In this document: piece after piece, positions 22,707 through 31,055 of the stretch
Position numbering within the stretch: the stretch's first letter is position 1
How the letters are laid out: each line of letters begins with the position of its first letter
DNA from: Nocardia rosealba
Lineage (GTDB): Bacteria > Actinomycetota > Actinomycetes > Mycobacteriales > Mycobacteriaceae
Length of the DNA: 48,670 nt
Direction: 5' to 3'
NCBI RefSeq assembly: GCF_020216065.1
Contig: NZ_JAIWNA010000011.1
Location: 122,037-170,706 of the forward strand
The notes under the pieces: generated by a model
Seen by the model: only the letters and a program-made list of their open reading frames with translations
What the model was told of the DNA's origin: nothing
The model's database searches: none
Made by a program: the position numbers and the translations under genes

Positions 22707-23135
22707 GTGACCACCCATCTCCCGACCGCCGACCCGCACACCTTCAACTGGCTGCTCGGCAATTTCGTGCGCAACACCGACGGGGTGCGCGACACGGTCG
22801 CTGTTTCGTCGGACGGCCTGCTCATCGCCATGTCCGAAGGCTTGGACCGCACCGGTGCCGACCGGCTCGCCGCCATGGTGTCGGGATTGTCGAGCCTGGC
22901 CCGAAGTGCCTCGCGCAGTTACGAATTCGACGGTCTGAAGTTGATCCTGATCGAGATGAAACGCGGCTTCCTGCTCGTCTCGGCGCTGGGTGACGGGAGC
23001 TGCCTCGGCGTGATCGCCGACGGTGGCTGCGATGTGGGCCTGGTCGGCTACGAGATGGCCGTGCTCGCCGAACGCGCGGGCGCGCTGCTCGACCCGATGC
23101 TGATCGGTGAGCTGCGAGAGACATTGCGCCGATGA
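22707..23135 (+). CDS. cvnB: Roadblock/LC7 domain protein CvnB
   Basis: A 142-residue roadblock/LC7 protein: NWLLGNFVRNTDGVRDTVAVS at the N-terminus, the central SDGLLIAMSEGLDR strand-turn, and the LVGYEMAVLAERAG helix. In conservons and in MglB-type modules this fold binds and regulates the small GTPase. The start is GTG with AAGGA 8 bases upstream. Its stop overlaps the cvnC start (ATGA), so the two are coupled. Confidence 0.93.
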   Translation: MTTHLPTADPHTFNWLLGNFVRNTDGVRDTVAVSSDGLLIAMSEGLDRTGADRLAAMVSGLSSLARSASRSYEFDGLKLILIEMKRGFLLVSALGDGSCLGVIADGGCDVGLVGYEMAVLAERAGALLDPMLIGELRETLRR

Positions 23136-23563
23136 GAGATTCCGACCGCCACCGCCTGCCAGATCCTCGGATGGTCCCGCTGAGTCGGCCGGCGAGCTGG
23201 AGCGCCGGGCAACCGGTCGTCCGGCGGGCCGACGAAGCCGACGACGATCGTTTCGTTCGCCCGTTCGTCGTCACCGCGGGCCGCACTGTCCCGGTTCTCG
23301 ACGGCCTGCGGCTCGAAACCCTGGTTCTCGCCCCACCTTCCGCGCTGTCGGCGCCGTTGCGGTTCGAGGAACACACCGTGGTCCGGTTGTGTCAGCAGCC
23401 CCACTCCATCGCCGAAATCGGTGCCGCGCTGCGGGTTCCAGCCGGTATCGCCAAGGTGATCGTCAGCGATCTGGCCGCAGCCGGTCAGGTGACCGTGCGC
23501 GACGCGCCCGAGCTGACGACCGCCGCCATCGAAAGGATCACCGACCTTGTCCGCGCACTCTGA
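23132..23563 (+). CDS. cvnC: DUF742 protein CvnC
   Basis: A 143-residue DUF742 protein. The N-terminal ~60 residues are polar and variable. The C-terminal region is winged-helix-like, with RPFVVTAGRTVPV near 45-57, the CQQPHSIAEIGAALRVPAG helix-turn-helix-like segment, and VIVSDLAAAGQVTV. The family is nearly limited to conservons. The precise role is not established. It overlaps both neighbours, starting within cvnB and ending 17 bases inside cvnD. Confidence 0.92.
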   Translation: MRDSDRHRLPDPRMVPLSRPASWSAGQPVVRRADEADDDRFVRPFVVTAGRTVPVLDGLRLETLVLAPPSALSAPLRFEEHTVVRLCQQPHSIAEIGAALRVPAGIAKVIVSDLAAAGQVTVRDAPELTTAAIERITDLVRAL

Positions 23564-24149
23564 AATCCGCGGCGCAGCGTCGCCGCCGTCATCGGTGAAG
23601 ATCGTGGTCAGCGGCGGTTTCGGCGTCGGCAAGACCACCTTCATCGGCGCCATCTCCGAGATCGAGCCACTGGTCACCGAGGCCGCGATGACCGAGGTAT
23701 CGATCGGCGTCGACAACCCCGGCCGCCACGCCGAGAAGACCGCGACCACGGTCGCACTGGACTTCGGCCGCATCACCCTCGACCACTCCCTGATCCTGTA
23801 CCTGTTCGGCACCCCCGGCCAGGACCGCTTCGTCTTCCTGTGGGACGACCTCGTCGACGGCGCCCTCGGTGCCGTGATCGTGGTCGACACCGCCCGCGTC
23901 GAAGACTGCTATCCCGTCCTCGACTACTTCGAAGACCACAACACTCCCTTCGTCGTCGTGGTCAACCGCTTCCCGGACACACCCCACTTCGACCTGTCCG
24001 AAGTCCGCGAAGCTCTCGGCCTCGACGACTGGATCCCCGTCCTGGACTGCGACGCCCGCGACCGCGACTCCGTGCGTGACATCCTCGTGGCGCTCCTCGA
24101 GCAGGTCCTCCTGCACCGCGCCCTGCCTCGCCACCGGGAAGTCAGCTGA
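23547..24149 (+). CDS. cvnD: Conservon small GTPase CvnD
   Basis: A 200-residue Ras-like GTPase of the ATP/GTP-binding conservon family. The P-loop is GGFGVGKTT (about 24-32). The G3 region is FGTPGQDRF, with the family's GTPGQ in place of DxxG. The G4-like motif is NRFPD. The start is TTG at 23547 with GAAAGGA 9 bases upstream, inside cvnC; a GTG at 23595 would cut off the N-terminus just before the first strand. It closes the cvnABCD unit. No cytochrome P450 (cvnE) follows, unlike some Streptomyces copies. Confidence 0.93.
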   Translation: MSAHSEIRGAASPPSSVKIVVSGGFGVGKTTFIGAISEIEPLVTEAAMTEVSIGVDNPGRHAEKTATTVALDFGRITLDHSLILYLFGTPGQDRFVFLWDDLVDGALGAVIVVDTARVEDCYPVLDYFEDHNTPFVVVVNRFPDTPHFDLSEVREALGLDDWIPVLDCDARDRDSVRDILVALLEQVLLHRALPRHREVS

Positions 24150-24222
24150 GCAGGGCCCGCGAATCGGTGGGCAGGGCGTATCGCTGCGCGGAATAGCACG
24201 CGCCGCAACGACACCCGATGCT

Positions 24223-25608
24223 TCAGCGGCTACCCAGTGGGGCCCCGAAGAAGCTCGCGAACTTGTCGGCCAGTGAGTCACCGAGGAATGCGAGGGCACC
24301 CGGCGTGGCGGCCATAGTGCCTGCGTCGGAGGTGGTGCAGCCCTGTGCGGCGGGGATGCCGTCGAGCCGGTCACGCAGCCAGAGCAGGGCGGCGGGGCCG
24401 CCGACGACCTCGGCGACGATGTGTTCGCTGGCGTGGTCGCGGGTGTAGGTCAGGGAGGTCTTCGGGTCCCGGCAATAGGTGTCGACCAGGGTGTCGGTCG
24501 CGGCGAGGGGGAGGATCTCGTCCCACGCGGAGTGCCACAGGAACAGTGGCATATCGGGGACGGACTTGCCCATGCGTGTGTCGTCCAGCATGGCCGCCAC
24601 CGGTGGGTCGTCGAGCGGATTGCCGTCGGAACCGATCATGCCGGTGAGGTCGAGGAACGGCAGCAGCGCCGACTGGTACTGCACACACAGCGGCGACTTG
24701 ACCGCCACCAGCCCCCTGCCGAGCGGGTTCAGGCGCTGATCGAGATAGGTTGCGAATTCAGGGTATTCGCGAGTGAGGCCCAGGACGGCGGCGAAGACCA
24801 GACCCGAGGTGAGCTGGTTGTTCGCCATGCTCAGTGCGGCACCGAGATCGGCGCCGACGCCACCCTCGGCAGCGCCGACGATGTTCAGTTCGGGTGCGTA
24901 ACTCGCGTGCAGCTCGGCGGCGTGCCCGGTCGCGATCGAACCGCCGGAGTACCCGTAGAGGCCCACCGGTGCGTCGGGCCCCACCTCGAGCGGCGCGAAG
25001 CCGGTCGCGGCGCGAATGCCGTCGAGGGTGATCCGGCCCGCCAGCGGTCCGGCGGCGTAGGCCGAGTACGGACCCTGATGGTCGGGCACGACGACCGCCC
25101 AGCCCTGCGCCAGCGCCGCCTGCGCGAACAGGAATTCGGCGGGCACCACGATCTGTCCGGCAACCGGGGCGACCGAAAGATGTTGCAGCGCATAGGACGG
25201 CGCGCAATAGCCGGCGGTCGAGTCCTCGGCCAGCTGGACCGAGAGCAGCTTGCGAGGTGAGATCGCCTGTCCGCGTGGCTTGATCAGCGTAGCCACGGCC
25301 GGGATCGCTTCGTCGCGGCTGTTGTTGGAGCGGTAGGACACCTGCCACGCGTCGACGTCGACCGGCAGCACCCCGAAGTCGGCGATGGTGACCTGCCTGA
25401 CCGCGATGATCTCACCGGGTGCGGTCGCCGCGACCACGTCGCTCGGCGGGAGGTAGAAGCCCGGGTCGAGCTCGGGCGGCAGCGGAATCACCGGGGCGGG
25501 CGGGATCGCCGTCGGCTCGGCCGCGACCGGACCGGCCGCCACCACCGTTGCCGCCGCGAGCACGCTGGTGGCCAGGGCGAGCCAGCGCGGAATCAGGGGA
25601 GATCTCAT
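24223..25608 (-). CDS. Secreted lipase of the LIP (PF03583-like) family
   Basis: A 461-residue exported alpha/beta hydrolase. A Sec signal peptide (about 1-30, ending VAAGPVAA) is followed by a Pro-rich stretch. The nucleophile is Ser221 in GYSGGS, the acid Asp363 in SAWDEILP and the base His396 in ASEHI. Secretory lipases of this family hydrolyse acylglycerols or esters; actinobacterial members also include cholesterol-ester and mycolate-related enzymes, so the substrate is open. The ATG at 25608 has GAGGA upstream. A 22-bp dyad and a promoter lie between it and the upstream TetR gene, which probably controls it. Confidence 0.88.
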   Translation of the reverse strand: MRSPLIPRWLALATSVLAAATVVAAGPVAAEPTAIPPAPVIPLPPELDPGFYLPPSDVVAATAPGEIIAVRQVTIADFGVLPVDVDAWQVSYRSNNSRDEAIPAVATLIKPRGQAISPRKLLSVQLAEDSTAGYCAPSYALQHLSVAPVAGQIVVPAEFLFAQAALAQGWAVVVPDHQGPYSAYAAGPLAGRITLDGIRAATGFAPLEVGPDAPVGLYGYSGGSIATGHAAELHASYAPELNIVGAAEGGVGADLGAALSMANNQLTSGLVFAAVLGLTREYPEFATYLDQRLNPLGRGLVAVKSPLCVQYQSALLPFLDLTGMIGSDGNPLDDPPVAAMLDDTRMGKSVPDMPLFLWHSAWDEILPLAATDTLVDTYCRDPKTSLTYTRDHASEHIVAEVVGGPAALLWLRDRLDGIPAAQGCTTSDAGTMAATPGALAFLGDSLADKFASFFGAPLGSR

Positions 25609-25628
25609 CGTGCACAGTCCTCACAGGA

Positions 25629-25650
25629 ATTGAGACGCCTTCGTCTCAAT
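25629..25650. promoter_or_regulatory. 22-bp perfect dyad operator before the lipase gene
   Basis: ATTGAGACG, a CCTT spacer, then CGTCTCAAT form perfect 9-bp arms. The dyad sits just downstream of the predicted transcription start (~25652) of the lipase, where a bound repressor would block transcription. The TetR protein at 25699-26328 is the obvious candidate. Confidence 0.75.
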
Positions 25651-25658
25651 GGCGGCTA

Positions 25659-25687
25659 CTATGGCACGAGTGTGGTGTGGATCGCAA
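25659..25687 (-). promoter_or_regulatory. Lipase promoter
   Basis: On the minus strand, -35 TTGCGA (25687-25682) and -10 CATAGT (25664-25659) are 17 bases apart. The expected start point lies next to the 22-bp dyad. Confidence 0.5.
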
Positions 25688-25698
25688 TCAGCTGCGGG

Positions 25699-26328
25699 TT
25701 ACGCGGGCGAGGTCAGGGCATTGAGCAGGGTGGTGAAGACATCGACCAGATCGTCGACGGGCGGGCGCGGATCGTCGAGACTCCACTGGTGCACGGCGCC
25801 GTTGACAGCGCCGATGAAGGCCGCCATCGCCATCCGCCAACCCCCTGGCGGCGTGCGCACACCATCGCGGGCGGCTGCGACGGTGGCGACCACCTCGCCC
25901 CACTGATCCCGGACCCGCGCCCGGTGTTCCTCGACCGAGGGGCTGACACCGACGATCTCGACGAACGCCACCTTGGCCGCCCGGATGTCGTCGGTGATGG
26001 CGGTCGTGTAGGCCCGCAGCGCGGCCTCGATGAGGGTGCGCAGATCGTCGGTGCCGACCGCCGCGAGCGCTGCGATCACGGCCTCGCGCGCCCGGCCCTG
26101 CACCACGTCGTACACCGCGACGAGCAGTTCCTCGCGACCGGCGAACTGCTCGTAGAACTGCCGCCGCGACAGCCCCGCCGCCGCGCACACATCGGTGAGC
26201 GAACTGTTGGCGTACGACTTCTCCGCGAAGACGGTCAGCCCGGCCTCGATGAACAGCGCACGGCGCTCGACCTGCCGCTCGGCGACCGAAGTGCCGGTGT
26301 AATTGTGCCGAGTGCGCCCAGATGTCAC
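25699..26328 (-). CDS. TetR family regulator
   Basis: A 209-residue TetR protein. HTH region: LTVFAEKSYANSSLTDVCAA followed by GLSRRQFYEQFAGREELL near 30-70. The C-terminal domain includes a FIGAVNGAVHQW helix. The GTG start at 26328 is 9 bases after the stop of the ABC ATPase gene, so it may be transcribed with the iron-uptake operon. It is followed 90 bases later by the lipase with a strong dyad in between. It therefore probably represses the lipase; an extra role on its own operon cannot be seen. Confidence 0.88.
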   Translation of the reverse strand: MTSGRTRHNYTGTSVAERQVERRALFIEAGLTVFAEKSYANSSLTDVCAAAGLSRRQFYEQFAGREELLVAVYDVVQGRAREAVIAALAAVGTDDLRTLIEAALRAYTTAITDDIRAAKVAFVEIVGVSPSVEEHRARVRDQWGEVVATVAAARDGVRTPPGGWRMAMAAFIGAVNGAVHQWSLDDPRPPVDDLVDVFTTLLNALTSPA

Positions 26329-26337
26329 CCCACGACC

Positions 26338-27138
26338 CTACGAGGTGGGGGCCTCGACGGGTCCGATCGGGACCACCAGCGGGGTGCCGGTGACCGGGTC
26401 CTCGATCACCTTGGCGCGTAGCCCGAACACCTGCGCCACCACGTCCTCGGTGAGCACTTCGGCGGGCGTGCCCGCGGCAACCACGCGTCCGGCTCGCATC
26501 GCGACCAGCCGATGGGCATAGCGTGCGGCGAGATTGAGATCGTGCAGCACCATCACCACCGTGCGGTTCGCCTCGACGTGCAGCCGCCGGACCAGGTCGA
26601 GCACCTCGATCTGGTGGGCGAGGTCGAGGAAGGTGGTCGGTTCGTCGAGCAGCAGCAGGTCGGTGTTCTGGGCCAGCGCCATCGAGATCCAGGCGCGCTG
26701 GCGTTGCCCGCCGGACAGTTCGTCGAGCGCGCGGTCGGCGAACTCGACCATGTCGGTCCAGGTCAGCGCCTCGGTGACGGCGGATTCGTCGTCCTGGGAC
26801 CACTGGCGGTACCACCGCTGGTGCGGGTGCCTGCCCCGCGCGACGAGGTCGGCGACGGTGAGACCGTCCGGGGCCAGCGGTGATTGGGGCAGGATGCCGA
26901 GTACGCGTGCCACGTCCCTGGTCGACATCCGGTCGATGCGTTTGCCGTCGAGGTGCACATGACCACCGGTGGGCCGCAGGAGCCGGGCCATCGCGCGCAG
27001 GAGCGTGGATTTTCCGCACCCGTTGGGTCCGATCACCGCGGTGATCGTGCCGCCGGTGACCTCGAGATCCAGCCCGTCGACGACGGTGGTCGTCCCGTAG
27101 CCGAGGGTCAAGGCGTCGGCCTGGAGCCGAACGGTCAT
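26338..27138 (-). CDS. Iron-siderophore ABC transporter ATPase (FepC-like)
   Basis: A 266-residue ATPase that powers siderophore or heme import. Walker A is GPNGCGKST (~37-45), Q-loop GILPQSP, signature ELSGGQRQRAW, Walker B LLLLDEPTTFLDL and H-loop VLHDLN. All key residues are present. The ATG at 27138 overlaps the stop of the upstream permease (TGATG); a GTG one codon earlier is possible. Order of the operon on the minus strand: permease 1, permease 2, ATPase, TetR. Confidence 0.94.
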   Translation of the reverse strand: MTVRLQADALTLGYGTTTVVDGLDLEVTGGTITAVIGPNGCGKSTLLRAMARLLRPTGGHVHLDGKRIDRMSTRDVARVLGILPQSPLAPDGLTVADLVARGRHPHQRWYRQWSQDDESAVTEALTWTDMVEFADRALDELSGGQRQRAWISMALAQNTDLLLLDEPTTFLDLAHQIEVLDLVRRLHVEANRTVVMVLHDLNLAARYAHRLVAMRAGRVVAAGTPAEVLTEDVVAQVFGLRAKVIEDPVTGTPLVVPIGPVEAPTS

Positions 27139-28220
27139 CACACGCCCGCTTTCCCGGCGCGATTGCGCCGCATCAACAGATAGATCAGATAGGGGGCGCC
27201 GAGCACGGCGGTGACCACTCCGACGGGCAGCTCACCCGAGGGCAGCAGCGTGCGGGCAACCAGGTCGGCGGCGACGGTGAAGGCCGCGCCGAGTATCGCC
27301 GAGGTGAGCAGCGGTGGCTGGGCCGAGCCGGTGAGCCGCAGCGCTACCTGCGGCACCGCGAGGGCGATGAAGATGACGGCCCCCGCCGAGGCGGTCGCGA
27401 CCCCGGCGAGCAGCACCGCGAGCACCAGCAGGGTCAGGCGGGCGGTATTGAGCCGGATGCCGAGCGAGCGGGCGGTGTCGTCGCCGAAGTGCAGGGCGCC
27501 GAGCAGGTGGGTGCCCGCGAGGACCACCGGCACCAGCACTGCCAGGGCGATGGCGACCGGTGTCACCTGGATCCAGCCGCTGCCGTTGAGGCTGCCGGTC
27601 AGCCAGGTCACCGCCCGCGTCGCGACATCGACTTCCCCGACACTGAGCAGCCAGAACGTCACACTCGACAGCAGCGAACCGGCGCCGAGGCCGACCAGCA
27701 CGAGTCGATACCCTTCGATCCCGCCGCGCCAGGCCAGCACGAAAACTCCCAGCGCCGCGAGTAATCCGCCGAGCATGGATGCCACCGGCACCCCGACCGC
27801 TGCCACCGCCCCGCTGACCTGCCCCCGGCTGCCCGACAGCGCGATCACCGCGACCGCGGCGACGCTCGCGCCCGCGGTGACACCGAGAATATCGGGACTG
27901 GACAACGGATTTCGCGCGATGCCCTGGGTGATCGCACCGGACAACGCGAGCGCCGCGCCGACCAGCGCACCGGTGAGAATCCTCGGCAGCCGCAGATCCC
28001 ACACCACGTATGCCAGCCCGTCGTCGCCGCCACCGGTGAGCACCGCGAGCACATCCAGCGGCGTGACCGGGCCGCCGTCGGGCATCGTGTAGGTGCCGAG
28101 TGCGAGCGCGACACAACTCGTGACACCGAGCATCGCCACGCCGAGCACCAGGACCGCCGTGGTGCGCAACCGCAACTGCCAGGACACCGGCCCCAGCCGG
28201 ACCGCCCGCACGGTACTCAT
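27138..28220 (-). CDS. Iron-siderophore ABC permease, FecCD family (2)
   Basis: A 360-residue integral membrane protein with about nine to ten segments. FecCD landmarks: VVWDLRLPRILTGALVGAALALSG (near 72-95), ARNPLSSPDILGVTAGAS, and the cytoplasmic coupling motif near GDDTARSLGI. It pairs with the permease at 28217-29248, and the genes overlap by 4 bases, so a heterodimeric channel is expected. The ATG at 28220 lies in the overlap. Confidence 0.94.
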   Translation of the reverse strand: MSTVRAVRLGPVSWQLRLRTTAVLVLGVAMLGVTSCVALALGTYTMPDGGPVTPLDVLAVLTGGGDDGLAYVVWDLRLPRILTGALVGAALALSGAITQGIARNPLSSPDILGVTAGASVAAVAVIALSGSRGQVSGAVAAVGVPVASMLGGLLAALGVFVLAWRGGIEGYRLVLVGLGAGSLLSSVTFWLLSVGEVDVATRAVTWLTGSLNGSGWIQVTPVAIALAVLVPVVLAGTHLLGALHFGDDTARSLGIRLNTARLTLLVLAVLLAGVATASAGAVIFIALAVPQVALRLTGSAQPPLLTSAILGAAFTVAADLVARTLLPSGELPVGVVTAVLGAPYLIYLLMRRNRAGKAGV

Positions 28221-29248
28221 ACGGTCACCAGCTTCCGGCGACGGACCAGCACGATGAAGAACGGCACGCCGACGAAGGCGAGCATGATGCCCGCGGGCAG
28301 TTCGCCCTTGTCCAGCACCACTCGTCCCGCGATGTCGGCGACCAGCACCAGGATCACACCGAGCAGCCCGGCGACCGGAACCAGCCAGCGGTAGTCGGGT
28401 CCGGTGATGCCGCGCGCGAGGTGCGGAACGACGAGTCCGACGAATCCGAGCGGCCCCGCGATCGCCACCACCGCGCCGGTGAGCAGCACGATCGAGCCGA
28501 TGCCGACGGTGCGGGCCAGGGTGACGCGATGACCTAGCGCGCGAGCGGTGTCCTCACCCAGACCGAGCGCGTTGAGCGCGGAGGTGTTGGCCAGGGCGAG
28601 CACGATCCCGGCTATGACGAAAGGTGTTGCCTTACCGAGCAAGTCGAGACTGGTTCCGGCCAGCGACCCGGCCTTCCAGAAGCGGTAGATGTCGGTGACG
28701 TCGGTGTCGAACAGCACCACCGCCGAGATCAGCCCCTGCAGCAGATAGCTGACGGCGGCGCCGGCCAGCGCGAGCGTCACCGGGGTCGGCCCGCCCCGTC
28801 CCGTCGTCCCGATGACGAACACCGTGACGGTGGCGATCAAGGCACCCGCGAAACCGAACCACACATAGCCGAACAGGCTCGAGATGCCGCCGACCATCAC
28901 CGCCGCGACGATGCCGAGCGCCGCACCCTGGGTGATGCCGAGCAGCGCCGGATCCGCGAGCGGGTTCCTGGTGTGGCCCTGGATCACGGCGCCCGCGATG
29001 CCGAGCGCGAGCCCGGCCAGGATCCCCAGCAGGGTGCGCGGCAGCCGAAGGCCGTTGACGATGGCACCGGTCTCGGTGTCGGTGGTGCCACCGAGCGCTC
29101 GCAGAACCTCGAGGGGAGCGATGAATTTCGAGCCGACGGCCATGCTGAGCAGCACGGCCGCGAGCACCGCGACCAGCAGACCCGCGATGAGTAGCAACCG
29201 GCGAGACCGCGTGTCGGCGAACACGGCTCCGGGCGGCGATGCGGTCAC
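28217..29248 (-). CDS. Iron-siderophore ABC permease, FecCD family (1)
   Basis: A 343-residue FecCD permease: GLRLPRTLLGILAGLALGIAG, HTRNPLADPALLGITQGAALG, GLGEDTARALGH as the ATPase-coupling region, and GPLGFVGLVVPHLARGITG near the C-terminus. It is the first gene of the importer operon. The GTG at 29248 is preceded by AGAGGA. It diverges from the binding lipoprotein across an 83-base gap with an iron box. Confidence 0.94.
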   Translation of the reverse strand: MTASPPGAVFADTRSRRLLLIAGLLVAVLAAVLLSMAVGSKFIAPLEVLRALGGTTDTETGAIVNGLRLPRTLLGILAGLALGIAGAVIQGHTRNPLADPALLGITQGAALGIVAAVMVGGISSLFGYVWFGFAGALIATVTVFVIGTTGRGGPTPVTLALAGAAVSYLLQGLISAVVLFDTDVTDIYRFWKAGSLAGTSLDLLGKATPFVIAGIVLALANTSALNALGLGEDTARALGHRVTLARTVGIGSIVLLTGAVVAIAGPLGFVGLVVPHLARGITGPDYRWLVPVAGLLGVILVLVADIAGRVVLDKGELPAGIMLAFVGVPFFIVLVRRRKLVTV

Positions 29249-29263
29249 TTTTCCTCTTCGTAG

Positions 29264-29297
29264 TTGGTAATTAGGTAAGGCTTCGCTACGTTAGCAA
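29264..29297. promoter_or_regulatory. Divergent iron-regulated promoter with IdeR/DmdR-like box
   Basis: TTAGGTAAGGCTTCGCTAC (29271-29289) matches the IdeR/DtxR consensus TTAGGTTAGGCTAACCTAA at 14 of 19 bases. It lies inside both promoters: plus strand TTGGTA (29264-29269) and TACGTT (29287-29292), 17 apart; minus strand TTGCTA (29297-29292) and CCTAAT (29275-29270), 16 apart. Iron-loaded IdeR would shut both units. Confidence 0.75.
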
Positions 29298-29331
29298 CCC
29301 TGAGGACAACCGAACCACCCGGGAGACGTCG

Positions 29332-30399
29332 ATGAATACCCCACTGAGCCGTCGGCTCGCCGCCGCCGCGGCAGTCGCCGCCGCTGTACTGAGTCTTTCC
29401 GCGTGCGGCCAGGAACGCGCGAACCCCGGCGCCGCGGGCAGCGACTGCGACACCGCGAGCAATCTCGACGGCGGCGCCTACCCGCGCACCATCGAGAAGG
29501 GCGCGGTCAAGGACGCGGCGGGTGCGGATGTCGGCACCGTCGTCGACCCGGCGACCATCGCCACCCGCCCGGTTCGCGTCGCCGCGCTCGATCAGACGTT
29601 CGTCGACGCGGCCCTGGTGCTGAACACCGAACTCGTCGCGTACACGACCTACCAGTCGATGGGCGACAAACTGCCCGCGTTCCTCGGTACGTCGGCGCAG
29701 ACCTGCGGCAGCCGCGCGGTCAACATCGGCAGCGTCCAGACCCCCGACATCGAGAAACTGGCCGGCGCCCGCCCGGACCTGATCGTGTCGGCCAAGGTGC
29801 GTCACGAGAAGCAGTACGAGCAGTTCCGTGGCATCAAGCTCGGTTCGGGCACGGTGCCGGTGGTGTTCAGCCAGACCACCGGCGCCACCTGGAAGGAGAA
29901 CCTGCTGTTGCTCGCGAAGGCGGTCGACAAGGAGAACCTCGCCAAGGCCAAACTCACGGCCTACCAGGACCGGGCGGCCGCGATCGGCGCGGCGATCAAG
30001 GCCAAGAACGGGGGGAGCGCGCCCACTGTGTCGCTGCTGCGCTTCATGGGCAAGGAGGACCGGCTCATGCAGCGGGTCAGCTTCATCGGCGACATCTTCG
30101 CCGACACCGGCCTGAACCAGCCCGACAAGTCCGCCGATCCGAAGAACGACTTCGCGATCACGCTGAGCCCGGAGCGTCTGCTCGACGCCGACGCCGACTA
30201 CGTCTTCCTCACCAGCAGCGGCGAGGACGCCGCCACCCAGCGTAAGGCGGCCGCCGAGGCCAACCCGCTGTGGAACCAGCTGCGCGGCAAGATCACCCCG
30301 GTCGACGACCTGGTCTGGCTGACATCGGTCGGTCTCACCGGCGCGCACGCGGTACTCGACGACATCGCCGCGACCTTCGGGGTCGACCCGGCGAAGTAG
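29332..30399 (+). CDS. Iron-siderophore substrate-binding lipoprotein (FepB/FecB-like)
   Basis: A 355-residue lipoprotein. The signal peptide ends in the lipobox LSAC with Cys25 as the lipidated residue. A periplasmic-binding fold of the TroA/FepB type follows, with VRVAALDQTFVDAALVLN near 83-100 and a second lobe starting around 190. It catches the ferric siderophore and delivers it to the divergent permease/ATPase set. The ligand cannot be told. The ATG has GGGAGACG upstream. It is controlled by the shared iron box. Confidence 0.93.
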   Translation: MNTPLSRRLAAAAAVAAAVLSLSACGQERANPGAAGSDCDTASNLDGGAYPRTIEKGAVKDAAGADVGTVVDPATIATRPVRVAALDQTFVDAALVLNTELVAYTTYQSMGDKLPAFLGTSAQTCGSRAVNIGSVQTPDIEKLAGARPDLIVSAKVRHEKQYEQFRGIKLGSGTVPVVFSQTTGATWKENLLLLAKAVDKENLAKAKLTAYQDRAAAIGAAIKAKNGGSAPTVSLLRFMGKEDRLMQRVSFIGDIFADTGLNQPDKSADPKNDFAITLSPERLLDADADYVFLTSSGEDAATQRKAAAEANPLWNQLRGKITPVDDLVWLTSVGLTGAHAVLDDIAATFGVDPAK

Positions 30400-30426
30400 G
30401 CGCGGAGCTTCCTGTGCGCCCACCCC

Positions 30427-30432
30427 TACACT
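30427..30432 (+). promoter_or_regulatory. -10 box TACACT of the acetyltransferase gene (leaderless)
   Basis: TACACT lies 7 bases before the GTG at 30440, so transcription should begin at or next to the start codon. Confidence 0.5.
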
Positions 30433-30439
30433 CGGCGGG

Positions 30440-30997
30440 GTGGGCGAACAGAAGCAGCGCATGCTGGCGGGGGACCTGTACAAGGACAACGATCCGGAAC
30501 TCGTGGCCGAACGGCAACGGGCGCAACGGTTGTGTGACGAGTTCAATCGCACCGGGCCCGACGAAACCGACCGGCGGACCGAGCTCCTTGGTGATCTCCT
30601 CGGAAAACTGGGTGAGGGGTCGTGGATCATGCCGCGATTCCAGTGCGACTACGGCTATCTGATCGAGATCGGCGCCAACAGCTTCCTCAATTACGACGCG
30701 ATCCTGCTCGATTGCGCGCCGATCATCATCGGGGACGACTGTTCGATCGGGCCCCGCTGTCAGCTGCTCACCGCCCTTCATCCGATGCAGGATCACGAAA
30801 AGCGCAGGCAGCGCTGGGAATCGGCGGCGCCCATCCGGATCGGGAACAACGTGTGGTTCGGCGGCGGAGTCATCGTGTGTCCCGGGGTCACCATCGGCGA
30901 CGACGTGGTCGTCGGTGCGGGCAGCGTGGTCACCCGCGACCTGCCCGACCGCGTGTTCGCGGCGGGCAATCCGGCCAGGGTGATCCGGGCGCTGTAG
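30440..30997 (+). CDS. Sugar O-acetyltransferase, maltose acetyltransferase family
   Basis: A 185-residue left-handed beta-helix acetyltransferase. It starts with the Mac domain (MLAGDLYKDNDPELVAERQRAQ), then hexapeptide repeats (IIIGDDCSIGPRCQLLTALHP with the catalytic His, PIRIGNNVWFGGGVIVCPGVTIGDDVVVGAGSV, read as repeats) and the end FAAGNPARVIR. It moves an acetyl group from acetyl-CoA to a sugar hydroxyl; it probably works as a trimer. It follows the siderophore binding protein by 40 bases but has its own -10 box, so the link to iron uptake is uncertain. Confidence 0.9.
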   Translation: MGEQKQRMLAGDLYKDNDPELVAERQRAQRLCDEFNRTGPDETDRRTELLGDLLGKLGEGSWIMPRFQCDYGYLIEIGANSFLNYDAILLDCAPIIIGDDCSIGPRCQLLTALHPMQDHEKRRQRWESAAPIRIGNNVWFGGGVIVCPGVTIGDDVVVGAGSVVTRDLPDRVFAAGNPARVIRAL

Positions 30998-31043
30998 GTG
31001 TGATCCGCGCGTCGCCGGGTCGCGTTCGGTGGGTCGGCGGCAA

Positions 31044-31049
31044 TACTGT
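31044..31049 (+). promoter_or_regulatory. -10 box TACTGT of ppc (leaderless)
   Basis: TACTGT lies 6 bases before the ATG at 31056, with no ribosome-binding site. This supports ATG 31056 over the earlier in-frame GTG at 31029. Confidence 0.5.
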
Positions 31050-31055
31050 CTGTTC

